Assembly: GCA_964641455.1 (NCBI GenBank)
Contig: CAZXLH010000006.1
Span: 5,785 to 69,784, forward strand
Source: DTU015 sp964641455
GTDB taxonomy: Bacteria; Bacillota; Sulfobacillia; Fermentithermobacillales; Fermentithermobacillaceae
DNA length: 64,000 nt
Direction: 5' to 3'
The notes below the pieces were generated by a model. It was given only the letters and a program-made list of their open reading frames with translations. It did no database searches and was not told where the DNA came from. A program made the position numbers and the translations under genes. Positions 50,876-59,636 of the stretch are shown here, one piece after another. Positions within the stretch are counted from its first letter, which is position 1; each line of letters opens with the position of its first letter.

Positions 50876-51433
50876 ATGATTTGCGACTGTAATTCACGCA
50901 TTCTCAGTACAACTGTACTGGCAGTAAGAGCAAAAGGGAAAGCGGCTATGGCCGGCGACGGCCAAGTCACGCTCGAGGGAAACCATACGATTCTAAAATC
51001 AACTGCCAGGAAAGTAAGAAAGATATACAAAGATTCAGTAATTGCCGGATTTGCAGGGTCCGTAGGAGATGCTTTGACGCTGTTTGATAAGTTAGAAGGA
51101 TATCTTGAAGAAACGAGAGGAGATCTTCTGAAGTCTACTGTTAATTTGGCCAAAGAATGGCGCACAGACAGGATTTTGCGACAGCTTAAAGCTATGCTTC
51201 TTTGTATGGATAAGAACCACTTGCTTCTTGTATCCGGAACAGGAGAAGTGATTGAGCCTGATGAGCCGGTAATTGCTATAGGTTCCGGGGGCGCTTATGC
51301 TACAGCGGCTGCTAAAGCCCTTATAGAGTTTACGGATATGGATGCAGCTTCTATTGCCAAAGAAGCTTTGAAGATAGCTGCTTCCATATGCATATATACT
51401 AACGATAATATTGTTATTGAGGAATTAGGATAA
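50876..51433 (+). CDS. hslV: ATP-dependent protease proteolytic subunit HslV (CodW/ClpQ) with extended N-terminus
   Basis: Peptidase subunit of the HslUV protease, 185 residues. The N-terminal nucleophile family pattern is STTVLAVRAKGKAAMAGDGQ; the conserved Thr-Thr is at 12-13. Eleven residues (MICDCNSRILS) precede it, against one in E. coli and about five after Met in B. subtilis ClpQ. No other start codon would shorten it. GSVGDALTLFDKLEGYLEE and IGSGGAYATAAAKAL follow as usual. Its start is 2 nt after the xerC stop; hslU follows at 34 nt. Confidence 0.95.
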   Translation: MICDCNSRILSTTVLAVRAKGKAAMAGDGQVTLEGNHTILKSTARKVRKIYKDSVIAGFAGSVGDALTLFDKLEGYLEETRGDLLKSTVNLAKEWRTDRILRQLKAMLLCMDKNHLLLVSGTGEVIEPDEPVIAIGSGGAYATAAAKALIEFTDMDAASIAKEALKIAASICIYTNDNIVIEELG

Positions 51434-51467
51434 GTCACTTTTCCTAATTCATAAGGGATGGTGTGCT

Positions 51468-52868
51468 ATGGAAAATATGACTCCTCGTGAGATAGTAGCA
51501 GAGTTGGATAAATATATAGTTGGCCAGACTGATGCTAAACGTTCTGTAGCCGTGGCGCTTCGAAACAGGCTTAGAAGGCAGAAAGTAATGGGTGATCTTC
51601 AAGAAGATATCATCCCTAAGAATATTCTGATGATTGGGCCCACTGGGGTCGGCAAGACTGAGATTTGCCGGCGGCTGGCCAAACTTGTTAATGCCCCTTT
51701 TGCAAAGGTTGAAGCTTCCAAATTCACAGAGGTGGGGTACGTGGGCCGGGATGTAGATTCAATAGTCCGGGATCTTGTCGAAAATGCGGTAAGTATGGTT
51801 AGGAAAGAAAGCATAGAAGGTGTAAAGGAAAGAGCAGAGGTTTTGGCAGAAGAACGACTGGTTGAAATTCTGTGCCCTATGCCCAAGAGACGTCAAACCG
51901 CTCCGAATCCGTTAGAAATGTTATTTAAGCCAGAGCCTCAACGGCAGAATGTAGACGATGATGACTTTCATGAAGAAGTTCGCCGGGCCAAAGCGAAGAG
52001 GAAGGTGATTCGCCAAAGGCTTAATAATGGAGAACTGGAAGATGAGGAATTAGAAATTGAAGTTGAAGATACAACTGCCCCCAGGGTAGAGTTTTTCGAT
52101 GGTTTTGGCATGCAAGAAATGGAATTAAATATGCAGGACGTTTTTGGTGGGTTATTGCCAAAACGAACAAAAACCAGAAGAGTGTCTGTGAAAGAAGCTC
52201 GAAAGGTTTTGGCTCAAGAAGAGGCGGATAAGCTTGTAGACCAAGATATGATTGTTTCAGAGGCGATAAGACGATGCGAGAGGCTTGGTATAGTTTTTCT
52301 CGATGAACTAGATAAAATTGCGGGCCGGGAAAAAGGAGCAGGCCCTGATGTTTCCAGGGAAGGGGTTCAGAGGGATCTGCTTCCGGTTGTTGAAGGAACA
52401 ACTGTTGTGACTAAATACGGCCCGGTCAAAACCGATCACATATTGTTTATAGGAGCGGGAGCGTTTCACGTAAGCAAGCCTTCTGACCTAATTCCCGAAT
52501 TACAGGGCCGGTTTCCAATCAGGGTTGAATTGGAAGCACTGGAAGAAGAAGATTTTGCAAGAATCTTGACAGAACCTGAGAATTCACTGACCCGCCAGTA
52601 TAAGGAATTGCTCGAAACCGATGGCGTTTTGCTTGAATACACCAAAGATGGTATACAAGAAATTGCAAAGATGGCCTTTGATGTAAATCAGGAAAGCGAG
52701 AATATTGGTGCCAGGCGCCTTCACACCGTTATGGAAAAACTGCTGGAAGATGTGTTGTTTGAGGCGCCTGACGGCATACAGGGTAAAGTTGTAATAGATA
52801 AGAAATACGTACAGGATAAATTGAAAGACTTGGTGACAGATAGAGACTTAACCAGGTATATCCTGTAG
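51468..52868 (+). CDS. hslU: ATP-dependent protease ATPase subunit HslU
   Basis: AAA+ unfoldase partner of HslV, 466 residues. It begins MTPREIVAELDKYIVGQTDAK, with Walker A GPTGVGKT near 60, GYVGRDVDSIVRDLVENA near 92, and Walker B FLDELDKIA near 282. The long charged I-domain lies between (about 140-260), with DDDDFHEEVRRAKAKRK and a VFGGLLPKRTKTRR segment. The C-terminal QDKLKDLVTDRDLTRYIL matches the HslV-activating tail. It follows hslV and precedes codY, as in B. subtilis. Confidence 0.97.
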   Translation: MENMTPREIVAELDKYIVGQTDAKRSVAVALRNRLRRQKVMGDLQEDIIPKNILMIGPTGVGKTEICRRLAKLVNAPFAKVEASKFTEVGYVGRDVDSIVRDLVENAVSMVRKESIEGVKERAEVLAEERLVEILCPMPKRRQTAPNPLEMLFKPEPQRQNVDDDDFHEEVRRAKAKRKVIRQRLNNGELEDEELEIEVEDTTAPRVEFFDGFGMQEMELNMQDVFGGLLPKRTKTRRVSVKEARKVLAQEEADKLVDQDMIVSEAIRRCERLGIVFLDELDKIAGREKGAGPDVSREGVQRDLLPVVEGTTVVTKYGPVKTDHILFIGAGAFHVSKPSDLIPELQGRFPIRVELEALEEEDFARILTEPENSLTRQYKELLETDGVLLEYTKDGIQEIAKMAFDVNQESENIGARRLHTVMEKLLEDVLFEAPDGIQGKVVIDKKYVQDKLKDLVTDRDLTRYIL

Positions 52869-52893
52869 GCAATATAGGAAAGGGAGAGTAGAA

Positions 52894-53670
52894 ATGCAGA
52901 CATTGCTTGATAAAACACGCAAGATGAACCAACTACTAAGGATCGCAGCAACAGAAGTTGACTTTCAGGCAAGCGCAAGAGTGCTTAGAGATTCACTCGA
53001 ATGCAACGTCTACATTCTGGATAAACTCGGTTACGTATTGGGTTTTTCACTGTTAGACGATTTTGATTGTGAGGTAATGCAATCAGAAGTGTTGCGCCAA
53101 AGTGAGTTTCCGGCTCCGTACATTGAAAGATTGTACATGTACCGAGACACGGCTGCAAACCTACAGCATGAAAAAGGTAAATGTGTATTCAAAGAAGCAC
53201 ATGATTGTCCATACAAGAACAAAGTCACCACAATAGTACCCGTAGTTGGCGGTGGGGACAGGCTTGGAACTCTTGTGTTAGCTCAAACATCAGGTCGATT
53301 AGAGATATCTGATCTTATTCTGGCTGAGCATGCTGCTACCGTAACTGCTATGGAGATGATACGGTACAACCAGGAAACCGTCGAGGAAGAGGCCAGGGAA
53401 CTGGCCGCAGTGCAAGTTGCTCTAGGGACCTTGTCTTTTTCTGAGCTTAACGCCATGAAGCATATATTCAAAGAACTTGGAGGCACTGAGGGTTGCCTGG
53501 TGGCTTCAAAAGTTGCAGATCGTGTTGGAATTACCCGATCGGTAATTGTTAATGCACTGCGTAAATTTGAATCGGCTGGGGTTATTGAATCCCGTTCGCT
53601 GGGAATGAAAGGCACTTATATTAAGGTTTTGAACCATAAACTTCTGGATGAACTCAAGAAATTAAGTTAA
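52894..53670 (+). CDS. codY: GTP-sensing pleiotropic transcriptional repressor CodY
   Basis: Global regulator that senses branched-chain amino acids and GTP, 258 residues. The N-terminal GAF domain (LLDKTRKMNQLLR, RDSLECNVYILDKLG, FKEAHDCPYKNKVTTIVPV) is followed by a helical linker (LAEHAATVTAMEMIR) and the winged HTH (ASKVADRVGITRSVIVNALR, ESAGVIESRSLGMKGTYIKV). It is co-directional and close to hslU (25 nt) and lies upstream of the flagellar operon. In Bacillus, CodY represses motility genes; a similar effect here is inference. Confidence 0.97.
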   Translation: MQTLLDKTRKMNQLLRIAATEVDFQASARVLRDSLECNVYILDKLGYVLGFSLLDDFDCEVMQSEVLRQSEFPAPYIERLYMYRDTAANLQHEKGKCVFKEAHDCPYKNKVTTIVPVVGGGDRLGTLVLAQTSGRLEISDLILAEHAATVTAMEMIRYNQETVEEEARELAAVQVALGTLSFSELNAMKHIFKELGGTEGCLVASKVADRVGITRSVIVNALRKFESAGVIESRSLGMKGTYIKVLNHKLLDELKKLS

Positions 53671-53677
53671 ATTTTCC

Positions 53678-53712
53678 TTTTTTCGATATAGAAGAAGGAT
53701 TTTCTGTTTTTC
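53678..53712 (+). terminator. Possible terminator after codY
   Basis: TCCTT-TTTTC near 53678-53687 can pair with GAAGAAGGA near 53692-53701 with one bulge, and T-rich sequence (TTTTCTGTTTTT) follows. The stem is AU-rich and imperfect. Confidence 0.4.
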
Positions 53713-53762
53713 TGTCGAATCAGTAATTTAACAATAAAATAAGGAAAATGTTACCGCAAAAC

Positions 53763-53862
53763 GATAAAGGCAAATTTGTCTAAAGGCAGAGACGCAAAGC
53801 CACGGGTCTAAAGTAAGAGAATATCAATCTTACTATGACAGCCGGGCTACCGAAAGGGCGGT
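53763..53862 (+). promoter_or_regulatory. Cyclic di-GMP-I (GEMM) riboswitch
   Basis: The conserved GEMM-I core is present: GGCAAA at 53769, GACGCAAAGCC near 53791-53801, GGGTCTAAAG, a variable hairpin GTAAG...CTTAC (about 53812-53834) and TATGACAGCCGGGCTACCG. The order and spacing match the Vibrio Vc2-type aptamer. The 3' strand CTACCG (53847-53852) can also pair with CGGTAG (53859-53864), a plausible switch. A terminator at 53888 follows and then the flagellar operon, so c-di-GMP very probably controls flagellar gene transcription. Confidence 0.93.
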
Positions 53863-53887
53863 AGTTTTACTGCCAAGTAGTTATTTT

Positions 53888-53923
53888 AAACCTTCCGGCT
53901 TTCTTGCGGAAGGTTTCTGTCTT
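53888..53923 (+). terminator. Terminator of the c-di-GMP riboswitch platform
   Basis: AAACCTTCCG (53888-53897) pairs perfectly with CGGAAGGTTT (53907-53916) with a 9-nt loop and ends in a T-rich tail (TTTCTGTCTT). It lies just before flgB and is the likely off-state element. Confidence 0.8.
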
Positions 53924-53934
53924 AAGGGGGGGGT

Positions 53935-54318
53935 ATGATGGCAGCTATATCAAACATCATGCAACGGGTTCTCGATAGTTCGTGGTTTCGCCATGAGATA
54001 TTGGCCGGCAACGTTGCCAATAGTGAAACACCTGGGTATAAGGCCAAAAGGTTGAACTTTGAAGATTACCTGAAACAGGAAATTAAGCCGCGTATGGTAA
54101 TGGCAACTACTAACCCTTTACATGTTCAAGCATCAAATCAGCACACTATGGCAATTTCTCAGGATAGATCCAGCGTTACTCCTGATGGCAACAGTGTGGA
54201 CATCGACAAAGAAATGGCTGAAGTATCGGCAAACGCATTGTACTATACGGCAATCTCGCGACAATTGGCCTCACAGTTTTCGCTGTTGAGGAAGGCAATA
54301 ACTGAGGGGAGGCGGTAG
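53935..54318 (+). CDS. flgB: Flagellar basal body rod protein FlgB
   Basis: Proximal rod protein, 127 residues, first gene of the flagellar operon. ILAGNVANSETPGYKAKRLNFEDYL is the FlgB version of the rod-protein N-terminal motif, and the C-terminus (NALYYTAISRQLASQFSLLRKAI) is helical as usual. ATG 53935 and ATG 53938 are both possible behind a strong AAGGGGGGGG site. It follows a c-di-GMP-I riboswitch with its terminator. Confidence 0.96.
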   Translation: MMAAISNIMQRVLDSSWFRHEILAGNVANSETPGYKAKRLNFEDYLKQEIKPRMVMATTNPLHVQASNQHTMAISQDRSSVTPDGNSVDIDKEMAEVSANALYYTAISRQLASQFSLLRKAITEGRR

Positions 54319-54321
54319 TCG

Positions 54322-54762
54322 GTGAAGTTGTTTTCTTCAATTGAAACAAGTGCTTCAGGGCTTACGGCTCAAAGATTGCGGTTAGATCTTATTGCTTCAA
54401 ACCTTGCTAATGCTGAAAGCACTCGTACCGAGGACGGAGAAGTATACCGTCGTAAAGTGGCTTTGTTCTCGCCAAGAGGTAATGGCCCTTCGTTTAGGAA
54501 CATACTGTCTTCCAAACTGTCAGTTTTGCCTACAGGTGTTCAAGTAACAGGAGTAACCGAAGACAATTCGCCTTTGCGCAGGGTTTATATGCCAGGCCAT
54601 CCTGATGCTGACCAAGCAGGGTATGTAACATATCCAAACGTAGACGTTGTGACGGAAATGGTTGACATGATGATGGCAACAAGATCGTACGAAGCTAACG
54701 TTACTGCTATTGAAGCAGCCAGAGCCATGATGCAAAAAGCTTTGGACATGTTAAGAGTGTGA
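54322..54762 (+). CDS. flgC: Flagellar basal body rod protein FlgC
   Basis: Rod protein, 146 residues. It contains SGLTAQRLRLDLIASNLANAEST (about 11-33) and the distal NVDVVTEMVDMMMATRSYEA and LDMLRV end typical of FlgC. The GTG start at 54322 follows GGGGAGGCGG, only 3 nt after the flgB stop. The stop codon TGA is the last sequence before the assembly gap. Confidence 0.96.
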   Translation: MKLFSSIETSASGLTAQRLRLDLIASNLANAESTRTEDGEVYRRKVALFSPRGNGPSFRNILSSKLSVLPTGVQVTGVTEDNSPLRRVYMPGHPDADQAGYVTYPNVDVVTEMVDMMMATRSYEANVTAIEAARAMMQKALDMLRV

Positions 54763-54862
54763 NNNNNNNNNNNNNNNNNNNNNNNNNNNNNNNNNNNNNN
54801 NNNNNNNNNNNNNNNNNNNNNNNNNNNNNNNNNNNNNNNNNNNNNNNNNNNNNNNNNNNNNN
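54763..54862. other. Assembly gap (100 N) covering the 5' part of fliE
   Basis: Placeholder of exactly 100 N. FliE is about 100 residues and only 44 are present after the gap, so at least 160-170 nt are missing and the true gap is larger than 100 nt. Confidence 0.95.
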
Positions 54863-54997
54863 GTTATGGGTAATGCACGTGATATGCATACTGCGGTTCT
54901 TGCGGCCGAAAAAGCGAGTCTGACTCTGGACCTCATTATTTCTGTGAGAAACAAGGCTATCGAAGCATACCAAGAAATAATGAGAATGCCCTTATAA
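54863..54997 (+). CDS. fliE: Flagellar hook-basal body complex protein FliE, 5' end lost in gap
   Basis: The frame is open from the gap edge. The 44 residues left read VMGNARDMHTAVLAAEKASL and LDLIISVRNKAIEAYQEIMR, ending MPL. This is the conserved C-terminus of FliE (hook-basal body adaptor between MS ring and rod). Its place between flgC and fliF is canonical. The N-terminal ~55 residues are in the gap. Confidence 0.92.
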   Translation, partial: VMGNARDMHTAVLAAEKASLTLDLIISVRNKAIEAYQEIMRMPL

Positions 54998-55016
54998 CTT
55001 AAAGGTAGGTGTGGTT

Positions 55017-56552
55017 ATGTCAGGCTTTGCTACATCTCTTACCAGAGGTATCAAAGACACATGGGCGGGCTTGGAGAAGCCACAAAAGGTGGCAGTCATA
55101 CTAGGCGGCACTGTTGTTTTTGTGTTGCTAATTGTTCTTGTGGTTTTCTCGGCTAAAGGCCCAACATATGAGATTTTGTGGTCAAACCTTGACCCGGTTG
55201 ATGCAGGCGCTATAGTAAATGAACTTGAAAAGCAAAACATACCGTACAAACTGGATGACAACGGAAACACTATAAAAGTACCTTCAGACCAGGTTCACAG
55301 GACAAGACTGTCCCTTGCCACTATGGGGCTTCCGTCTTCTGGGATCGTAGGATTCGAAAGCATAGACTCAAGTGGGATTTGGTCTACCGATTTTGAACGC
55401 AAAGTTCAGTATGTAAGGGCGCTTTCAGGAGAACTTACAAGGACAATCAAGGCCATATCCGGAGTAGATGACGCACGGGTTCATATTGTGCTGCCCGAGC
55501 CTACGGTGTTTGTATCGCAGCAACAGCCTGCTACTGCTGCTGTGCTTATAAAAACCAAACCTGGGCAGGAACTTTCACTGGCGTCTGTGCGTGGGGTTGT
55601 AAATTTGGTGTCAAGGTCAGTGGAAGGCTTGACACCGGAAAACGTTACGGTGGTAGATGCTTCAGGCAAACTCTTATCCCAGGACCTGGCATACAGCCAA
55701 GGTGAACACGTCGATTTACCGTTAAACTCAGTGCTCGAACTCACGTTTGCTACTGAAAGAGAATTGGAAAACCGTTTGCTTACTTTACTTAGCTCTGTGC
55801 TAGGGCCAGGCAATGTTGTATGCCAAGTCCGGGCTGATTTGAATATGGACAAAGTGAAGATAACAGACACTACATATGAGACTGAGCCGCCTGGAATTCT
55901 CAGAAGCACTCAAGAAACTTCAGAAGTTTACCAGGGTACCGGACAGCCGCCCGGCGGACAGGCCGGTGGACTTGATGTTCCTTCTTATGGGACCTCAGGG
56001 CAAGGAGAATCCCATTACGAGCGCAGTGAAACCCTTAGAAATTATGAAGTCAATGAGACTGTTACAGAAACCTTGATAACTCCGGGAACAATTCAAAAAC
56101 TATCAGTTGCAGTTGTTGTTAACAGAGATTTGGATGAAGCAGAAAGAGACATTATTACAGAAACTGTTTCGGCTGCATTGGGCCTGGATCCCGGAAGGCA
56201 AGATCAGATATCTGTCACAGGCCTAATTTTTGATACGAGTTTGGCTCGAGCATTTGATCGTCCCATTGAGGATTCAAAACCATTGCCACGAATATACATC
56301 TATGCCATTGCAATTGCAGCTGCCCTTATCATTGGCACAATTATCTTGATCTTAGCCAGGCGTAGACGCGAAGCAGCCCTTGAAGAAATCAGTGAACCCT
56401 TGCCTGATGTGGTTTTAGAAAGTGCTCCTGCTATTTCTCCTGAACTAATGGCACGGCAAAGGAGCCGGGAAAATATTGAAAGGCTTACCCGCACAGACCC
56501 GAAACTCGTGGCCACTTTAGTCAAATCCTGGCTATTGGAGGATGAGCGATGA
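55017..56552 (+). CDS. fliF: Flagellar MS-ring protein FliF
   Basis: Membrane ring protein of 511 residues. N-terminal helix VAVILGGTVVFVLLIVLVVF (about 24-43), then the ring-building domains with LWSNLDPVDAGAIVNELEKQ, ALSGELTRTIKAISGVDDAR and RVHIVLPEPTVFV, then a C-terminal helix (about 445-465) and a FliG-binding tail ending LVKSWLLEDER. ATG 55017 is preferred to GTG 55011; the site AAAGGTAGGT lies upstream. It ends overlapping fliG (ATGA), which suggests translational coupling. Confidence 0.97.
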   Translation: MSGFATSLTRGIKDTWAGLEKPQKVAVILGGTVVFVLLIVLVVFSAKGPTYEILWSNLDPVDAGAIVNELEKQNIPYKLDDNGNTIKVPSDQVHRTRLSLATMGLPSSGIVGFESIDSSGIWSTDFERKVQYVRALSGELTRTIKAISGVDDARVHIVLPEPTVFVSQQQPATAAVLIKTKPGQELSLASVRGVVNLVSRSVEGLTPENVTVVDASGKLLSQDLAYSQGEHVDLPLNSVLELTFATERELENRLLTLLSSVLGPGNVVCQVRADLNMDKVKITDTTYETEPPGILRSTQETSEVYQGTGQPPGGQAGGLDVPSYGTSGQGESHYERSETLRNYEVNETVTETLITPGTIQKLSVAVVVNRDLDEAERDIITETVSAALGLDPGRQDQISVTGLIFDTSLARAFDRPIEDSKPLPRIYIYAIAIAAALIIGTIILILARRRREAALEEISEPLPDVVLESAPAISPELMARQRSRENIERLTRTDPKLVATLVKSWLLEDER

Positions 56553-57568
56553 TGAGCAGTTATACCGCAGGCCTGTCAGGCAGAGAAAAAGCAGCAATAC
56601 TTATGATTACTTTAGGGCCGGATCTCTCAGCACAGGTAATGAAGCATTTAAGCGAAGAAGATATTGATGTAGTAACTTTGCAAATTGCCTCTACCCAGCG
56701 GGTAGAACAGGAAGTTAAAGACAAAGTGCTTGAAGAGTTCAACGATATGTGCCTTGCCCAGGAATACCTGGAAGAAGGCGGCATTGAATATGCCAAGAAA
56801 CTACTGGAGAAGGCGCTGGGGAAAGATCAGGCAAGGACAGTCTTAACAAGGCTAACCTCATCCCTGCAGGTGAGGCCGTTTGACACAGTCAGAAAATCTG
56901 ACGGAGCTCAGATACTCAATTTCCTTGAAGGTGAATCACCTCAGACAATTGCCTTGGTGCTGAGTTATTTATCCCCATCTCAATCAGCGGCGATTCTGGC
57001 GTCACTGGAACCTGATCTGCAGGTAGAAGTGGCCAGGAGAATTTCGCTGATGGATCGAACGAGTCCTGATGTGGTGAAAGAAATTGAACGAATATTGGAG
57101 CGCAAGATTCTTTCTCTGGTGGGCCAGGATTATGCCCAAGCCGGGGGAATCGAGGCTATTGTTGATATTCTTAACAATGTTGACAGGCAAACTGAAAGAA
57201 CCATACTAAGTGCTTTGGAGATGGAATCTCCTGATCTTGCTGAAGAGATCAAGCGAAGAATGTTTCTCTTTGAAGACATTGTTTACCTCGATGACAGATC
57301 TGTCCAGCGATTTTTGCGTGATGTTGACTTAAGCAGAGACCTTCCTCTTGCACTGAAAACTGCTTCAGAAGAGGTCAAGAACAAATTTTACAGAAACATG
57401 TCGTCGCGTGCTGTGGAAACGCTAAAGGAAAGCATAGATTATCTTGGCCCGGTGAGGGTACGTGACGTAGAGGAAGCTCAGCAGCGTATTGTGGCGCTCA
57501 TACGCCGGCTTGAAGAACAAGGCGAAATAATCATCGGCAGGGGAGGAGGCGACGAAATAATTGTCTAG
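56549..57568 (+). CDS. fliG: Flagellar motor switch protein FliG
   Basis: Rotor protein of the C-ring, 339 residues, that interacts with MotA and FliM. SGREKAAILMITLGPDLSAQ opens the N-domain, EGESPQTIALVLSYLSP the middle domain, and the C-terminal charged torque helix region includes EEIKRRMFLFEDIVYLDDRS and RNMSSRAVETLKESIDYLGP. The start ATG 56549 overlaps fliF's stop; a second ATG follows directly. fliH begins inside its last 8 nt. Confidence 0.97.
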   Translation: MMSSYTAGLSGREKAAILMITLGPDLSAQVMKHLSEEDIDVVTLQIASTQRVEQEVKDKVLEEFNDMCLAQEYLEEGGIEYAKKLLEKALGKDQARTVLTRLTSSLQVRPFDTVRKSDGAQILNFLEGESPQTIALVLSYLSPSQSAAILASLEPDLQVEVARRISLMDRTSPDVVKEIERILERKILSLVGQDYAQAGGIEAIVDILNNVDRQTERTILSALEMESPDLAEEIKRRMFLFEDIVYLDDRSVQRFLRDVDLSRDLPLALKTASEEVKNKFYRNMSSRAVETLKESIDYLGPVRVRDVEEAQQRIVALIRRLEEQGEIIIGRGGGDEIIV

Positions 57569-58262
57569 GGTGTTTAGAGTAGAGGGCTGTCGTACTGTGT
57601 GGATTCCTCCTGCTTATGAAGAGAAACACGAGGATCTTCCTGAGATTGATCCTGAGGAAATTCTGAATAAAGCCAGTTCCGAGGCCTTAACTATGGAAAA
57701 GGAGGCTAGAAGGCAAGCTGCCCTGATTATCGAAGATGCCCAAAAGAAGGGGCTTGAGTATCGCAAACAAGCAGAAAGATTGGGGTTTGAAGCCGGTTAT
57801 AAGAAAGGGACAGCCAAAGGGCTCAGCGAGGCACAAGAACTTATAAACCAGGCGAGAGCGGTCCTGGAGGCCTCGAAAGAGGCTTATGACATGTATATAG
57901 AGCAAATGGAACCCAAATTACTTGCGCTGGCTTTGGAGGTTGCCAGGAAAATAATTGGTGAGTCGCTGTCCCATGATCCGGAATTGGTTTTTTCCATGCT
58001 GAGGCAGGGATTAGACGCCATAGGTGATGAGCACGAGTTTACGCTACGGGTTAATCCTAAACTGGTAGCGCTTATTGAAGGCGGCAAACAAGAATTTCAA
58101 ACACAGCATAATATTAGGTCTATAGAAGTTGTCGGAGATGATTTTATTTCAGACGGACTAATTGTGGAAACATCTTGCGGGCAAATCGATGCTACTGTTG
58201 AGACTCAAATCGAGAACATTGCCAAAGCCATTGGAGAGGCAAGGAATCATATAGGAGAGTAA
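57561..58262 (+). CDS. fliH: Flagellar assembly protein FliH
   Basis: Stator-like regulator of the export ATPase FliI, 233 residues. A charged coiled-coil region (about 45-110; EKEARRQAALIIEDAQKKGL, GFEAGYKKGTAKGLSEAQE with GxxxG-type repeats) precedes a C-terminal globular part with LALEVARKIIGESL and VVGDDFISDGLIVET. The TTG start at 57561 overlaps the fliG end, with GGAGGAGGCG upstream; GTG 57570 is an alternative. Direct position before fliI is canonical. Confidence 0.93.
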   Translation: MSRVFRVEGCRTVWIPPAYEEKHEDLPEIDPEEILNKASSEALTMEKEARRQAALIIEDAQKKGLEYRKQAERLGFEAGYKKGTAKGLSEAQELINQARAVLEASKEAYDMYIEQMEPKLLALALEVARKIIGESLSHDPELVFSMLRQGLDAIGDEHEFTLRVNPKLVALIEGGKQEFQTQHNIRSIEVVGDDFISDGLIVETSCGQIDATVETQIENIAKAIGEARNHIGE

Positions 58263-58267
58263 ATTTC

Positions 58268-59578
58268 ATGACCGAATTGAAGTATTCTGCTTATACAGAA
58301 GCTATTAGGTCTGCCAGGGCTCTTACATATCGTGGAACAGTTCTGGACATAATAGGGCTCTTAATTGAAGCTTCAGGCCCTAAAGCCAAGATGGGCGAAA
58401 TTTGCAAACTTGTACCGGATTGTGGAACACCTGTCCTAGGCGAGGTTGTGGGTTTTAGAGACAGCAGGGTCTTGTTAATGCCTTTTGGAGATCTGGATGG
58501 CATAGCGCCTGGATCATCTGTTGAAGCTACAGGCCGTGAATTAGAGGTTCCGGTAGGCTATGAGATGCTAGGTAGGGTCACTGATGCCTTGGGCTTTCCT
58601 ATTGATCAAAAACCGCTGTGGCCTGTAGATGCATATTATCCGGTTATGGAAAGGCCTCCAAGCCCTTTGGAAAGAGAACTTATAAACACTCCTCTGGCCA
58701 CAGGCATAAGAGTTATAGATGCATTGCTAACTCTGGGCAAAGGGCAACGGCTCGGAATATTCTCGGGATCAGGCGTTGGAAAATCAACTCTAATGGGTAT
58801 GATAGCGCGCAATATGTCAGGTGATGTCAACGTTATAGCGCTTGTAGGCGAGCGGGGAAGAGAAGTAAGAGAATTTATTGAAAACGACCTTGGCGAAGAA
58901 GGCCTTAAGAGATCTGTTGTAGTTGTTGCTACTTCAGACGAGCCTGCGCTTTTAAGAATAAAAGCTGCATGGGTGGCTACTGCAATTGCTGAGTATTTCA
59001 GAGATCAGGGATTGAGCGTATTGCTGATGATGGACTCAATAACCCGGTGGTGCATGGCTCTTAGGGAAGTCGGCTTGACAGTAGGTGAACCTCCAACCGC
59101 CCGGGGGTACACCCCTTCTGTATTTGCAAACTTGCCAAAACTCTTGGAGCGGGCAGGCAGATCAGACAAAGGAAGCATTACCGGAATATATACGGTTCTC
59201 GTTGAAGGCGACGACATGGATGAACCTATTGCAGACGCCGCCAGAGGGATTTTAGACGGCCACATAGTGTTGTCGAGAGAACTCGCCCAGTTGGGCCACT
59301 ATCCTGCAATTGACGTACTGGGTTCTGTGTCACGTTTGATGCCTAATGTAATTCCAATTGAACACTTAGAGTTAGCCAATCAAATCCGGGCAATACTTGC
59401 ATCTTATCGTAAAGCCGAAGACCTGATTAACATTGGCGCTTATATTGAAGGATCAAACCCAAACATTGATGAGGCAATCAAATACATAGGAAAAGTAAAT
59501 GTATTCCTGAAGCAAAATGTTACAGAGTCCATACAATTTGATTCTGCCGTATCGAAAATGGCTGAGATATTCGAATAA
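58268..59578 (+). CDS. fliI: Flagellum-specific ATP synthase FliI
   Basis: Export-gate ATPase, 436 residues, paralogous to the F1 beta subunit. Walker A GSGVGKSTL is near 172, VIALVGERGREVREFIE near 196, Walker B LLMMDSITRW near 257 and GSITGIYTVLVEGDDMDEPI near 305. All catalytic residues appear intact. It starts 5 nt after fliH, ahead of fliJ. Confidence 0.97.
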   Translation: MTELKYSAYTEAIRSARALTYRGTVLDIIGLLIEASGPKAKMGEICKLVPDCGTPVLGEVVGFRDSRVLLMPFGDLDGIAPGSSVEATGRELEVPVGYEMLGRVTDALGFPIDQKPLWPVDAYYPVMERPPSPLERELINTPLATGIRVIDALLTLGKGQRLGIFSGSGVGKSTLMGMIARNMSGDVNVIALVGERGREVREFIENDLGEEGLKRSVVVVATSDEPALLRIKAAWVATAIAEYFRDQGLSVLLMMDSITRWCMALREVGLTVGEPPTARGYTPSVFANLPKLLERAGRSDKGSITGIYTVLVEGDDMDEPIADAARGILDGHIVLSRELAQLGHYPAIDVLGSVSRLMPNVIPIEHLELANQIRAILASYRKAEDLINIGAYIEGSNPNIDEAIKYIGKVNVFLKQNVTESIQFDSAVSKMAEIFE

Positions 59579-59636
59579 GGCAACAGGCCCTGTTTAGTTA
59601 GCAGGAATGTGCCGATAAGGACTGAGGGAGGGCAAA

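Noticed and set aside
53667..53695. SigD-like motif TAAA...CGATAT upstream of the flagellar operon
   Set aside because: The spacer between TAAA and the CGATAT element is too short for a SigD promoter, and the GC that begins the consensus -10 element is missing; it overlaps the codY end.
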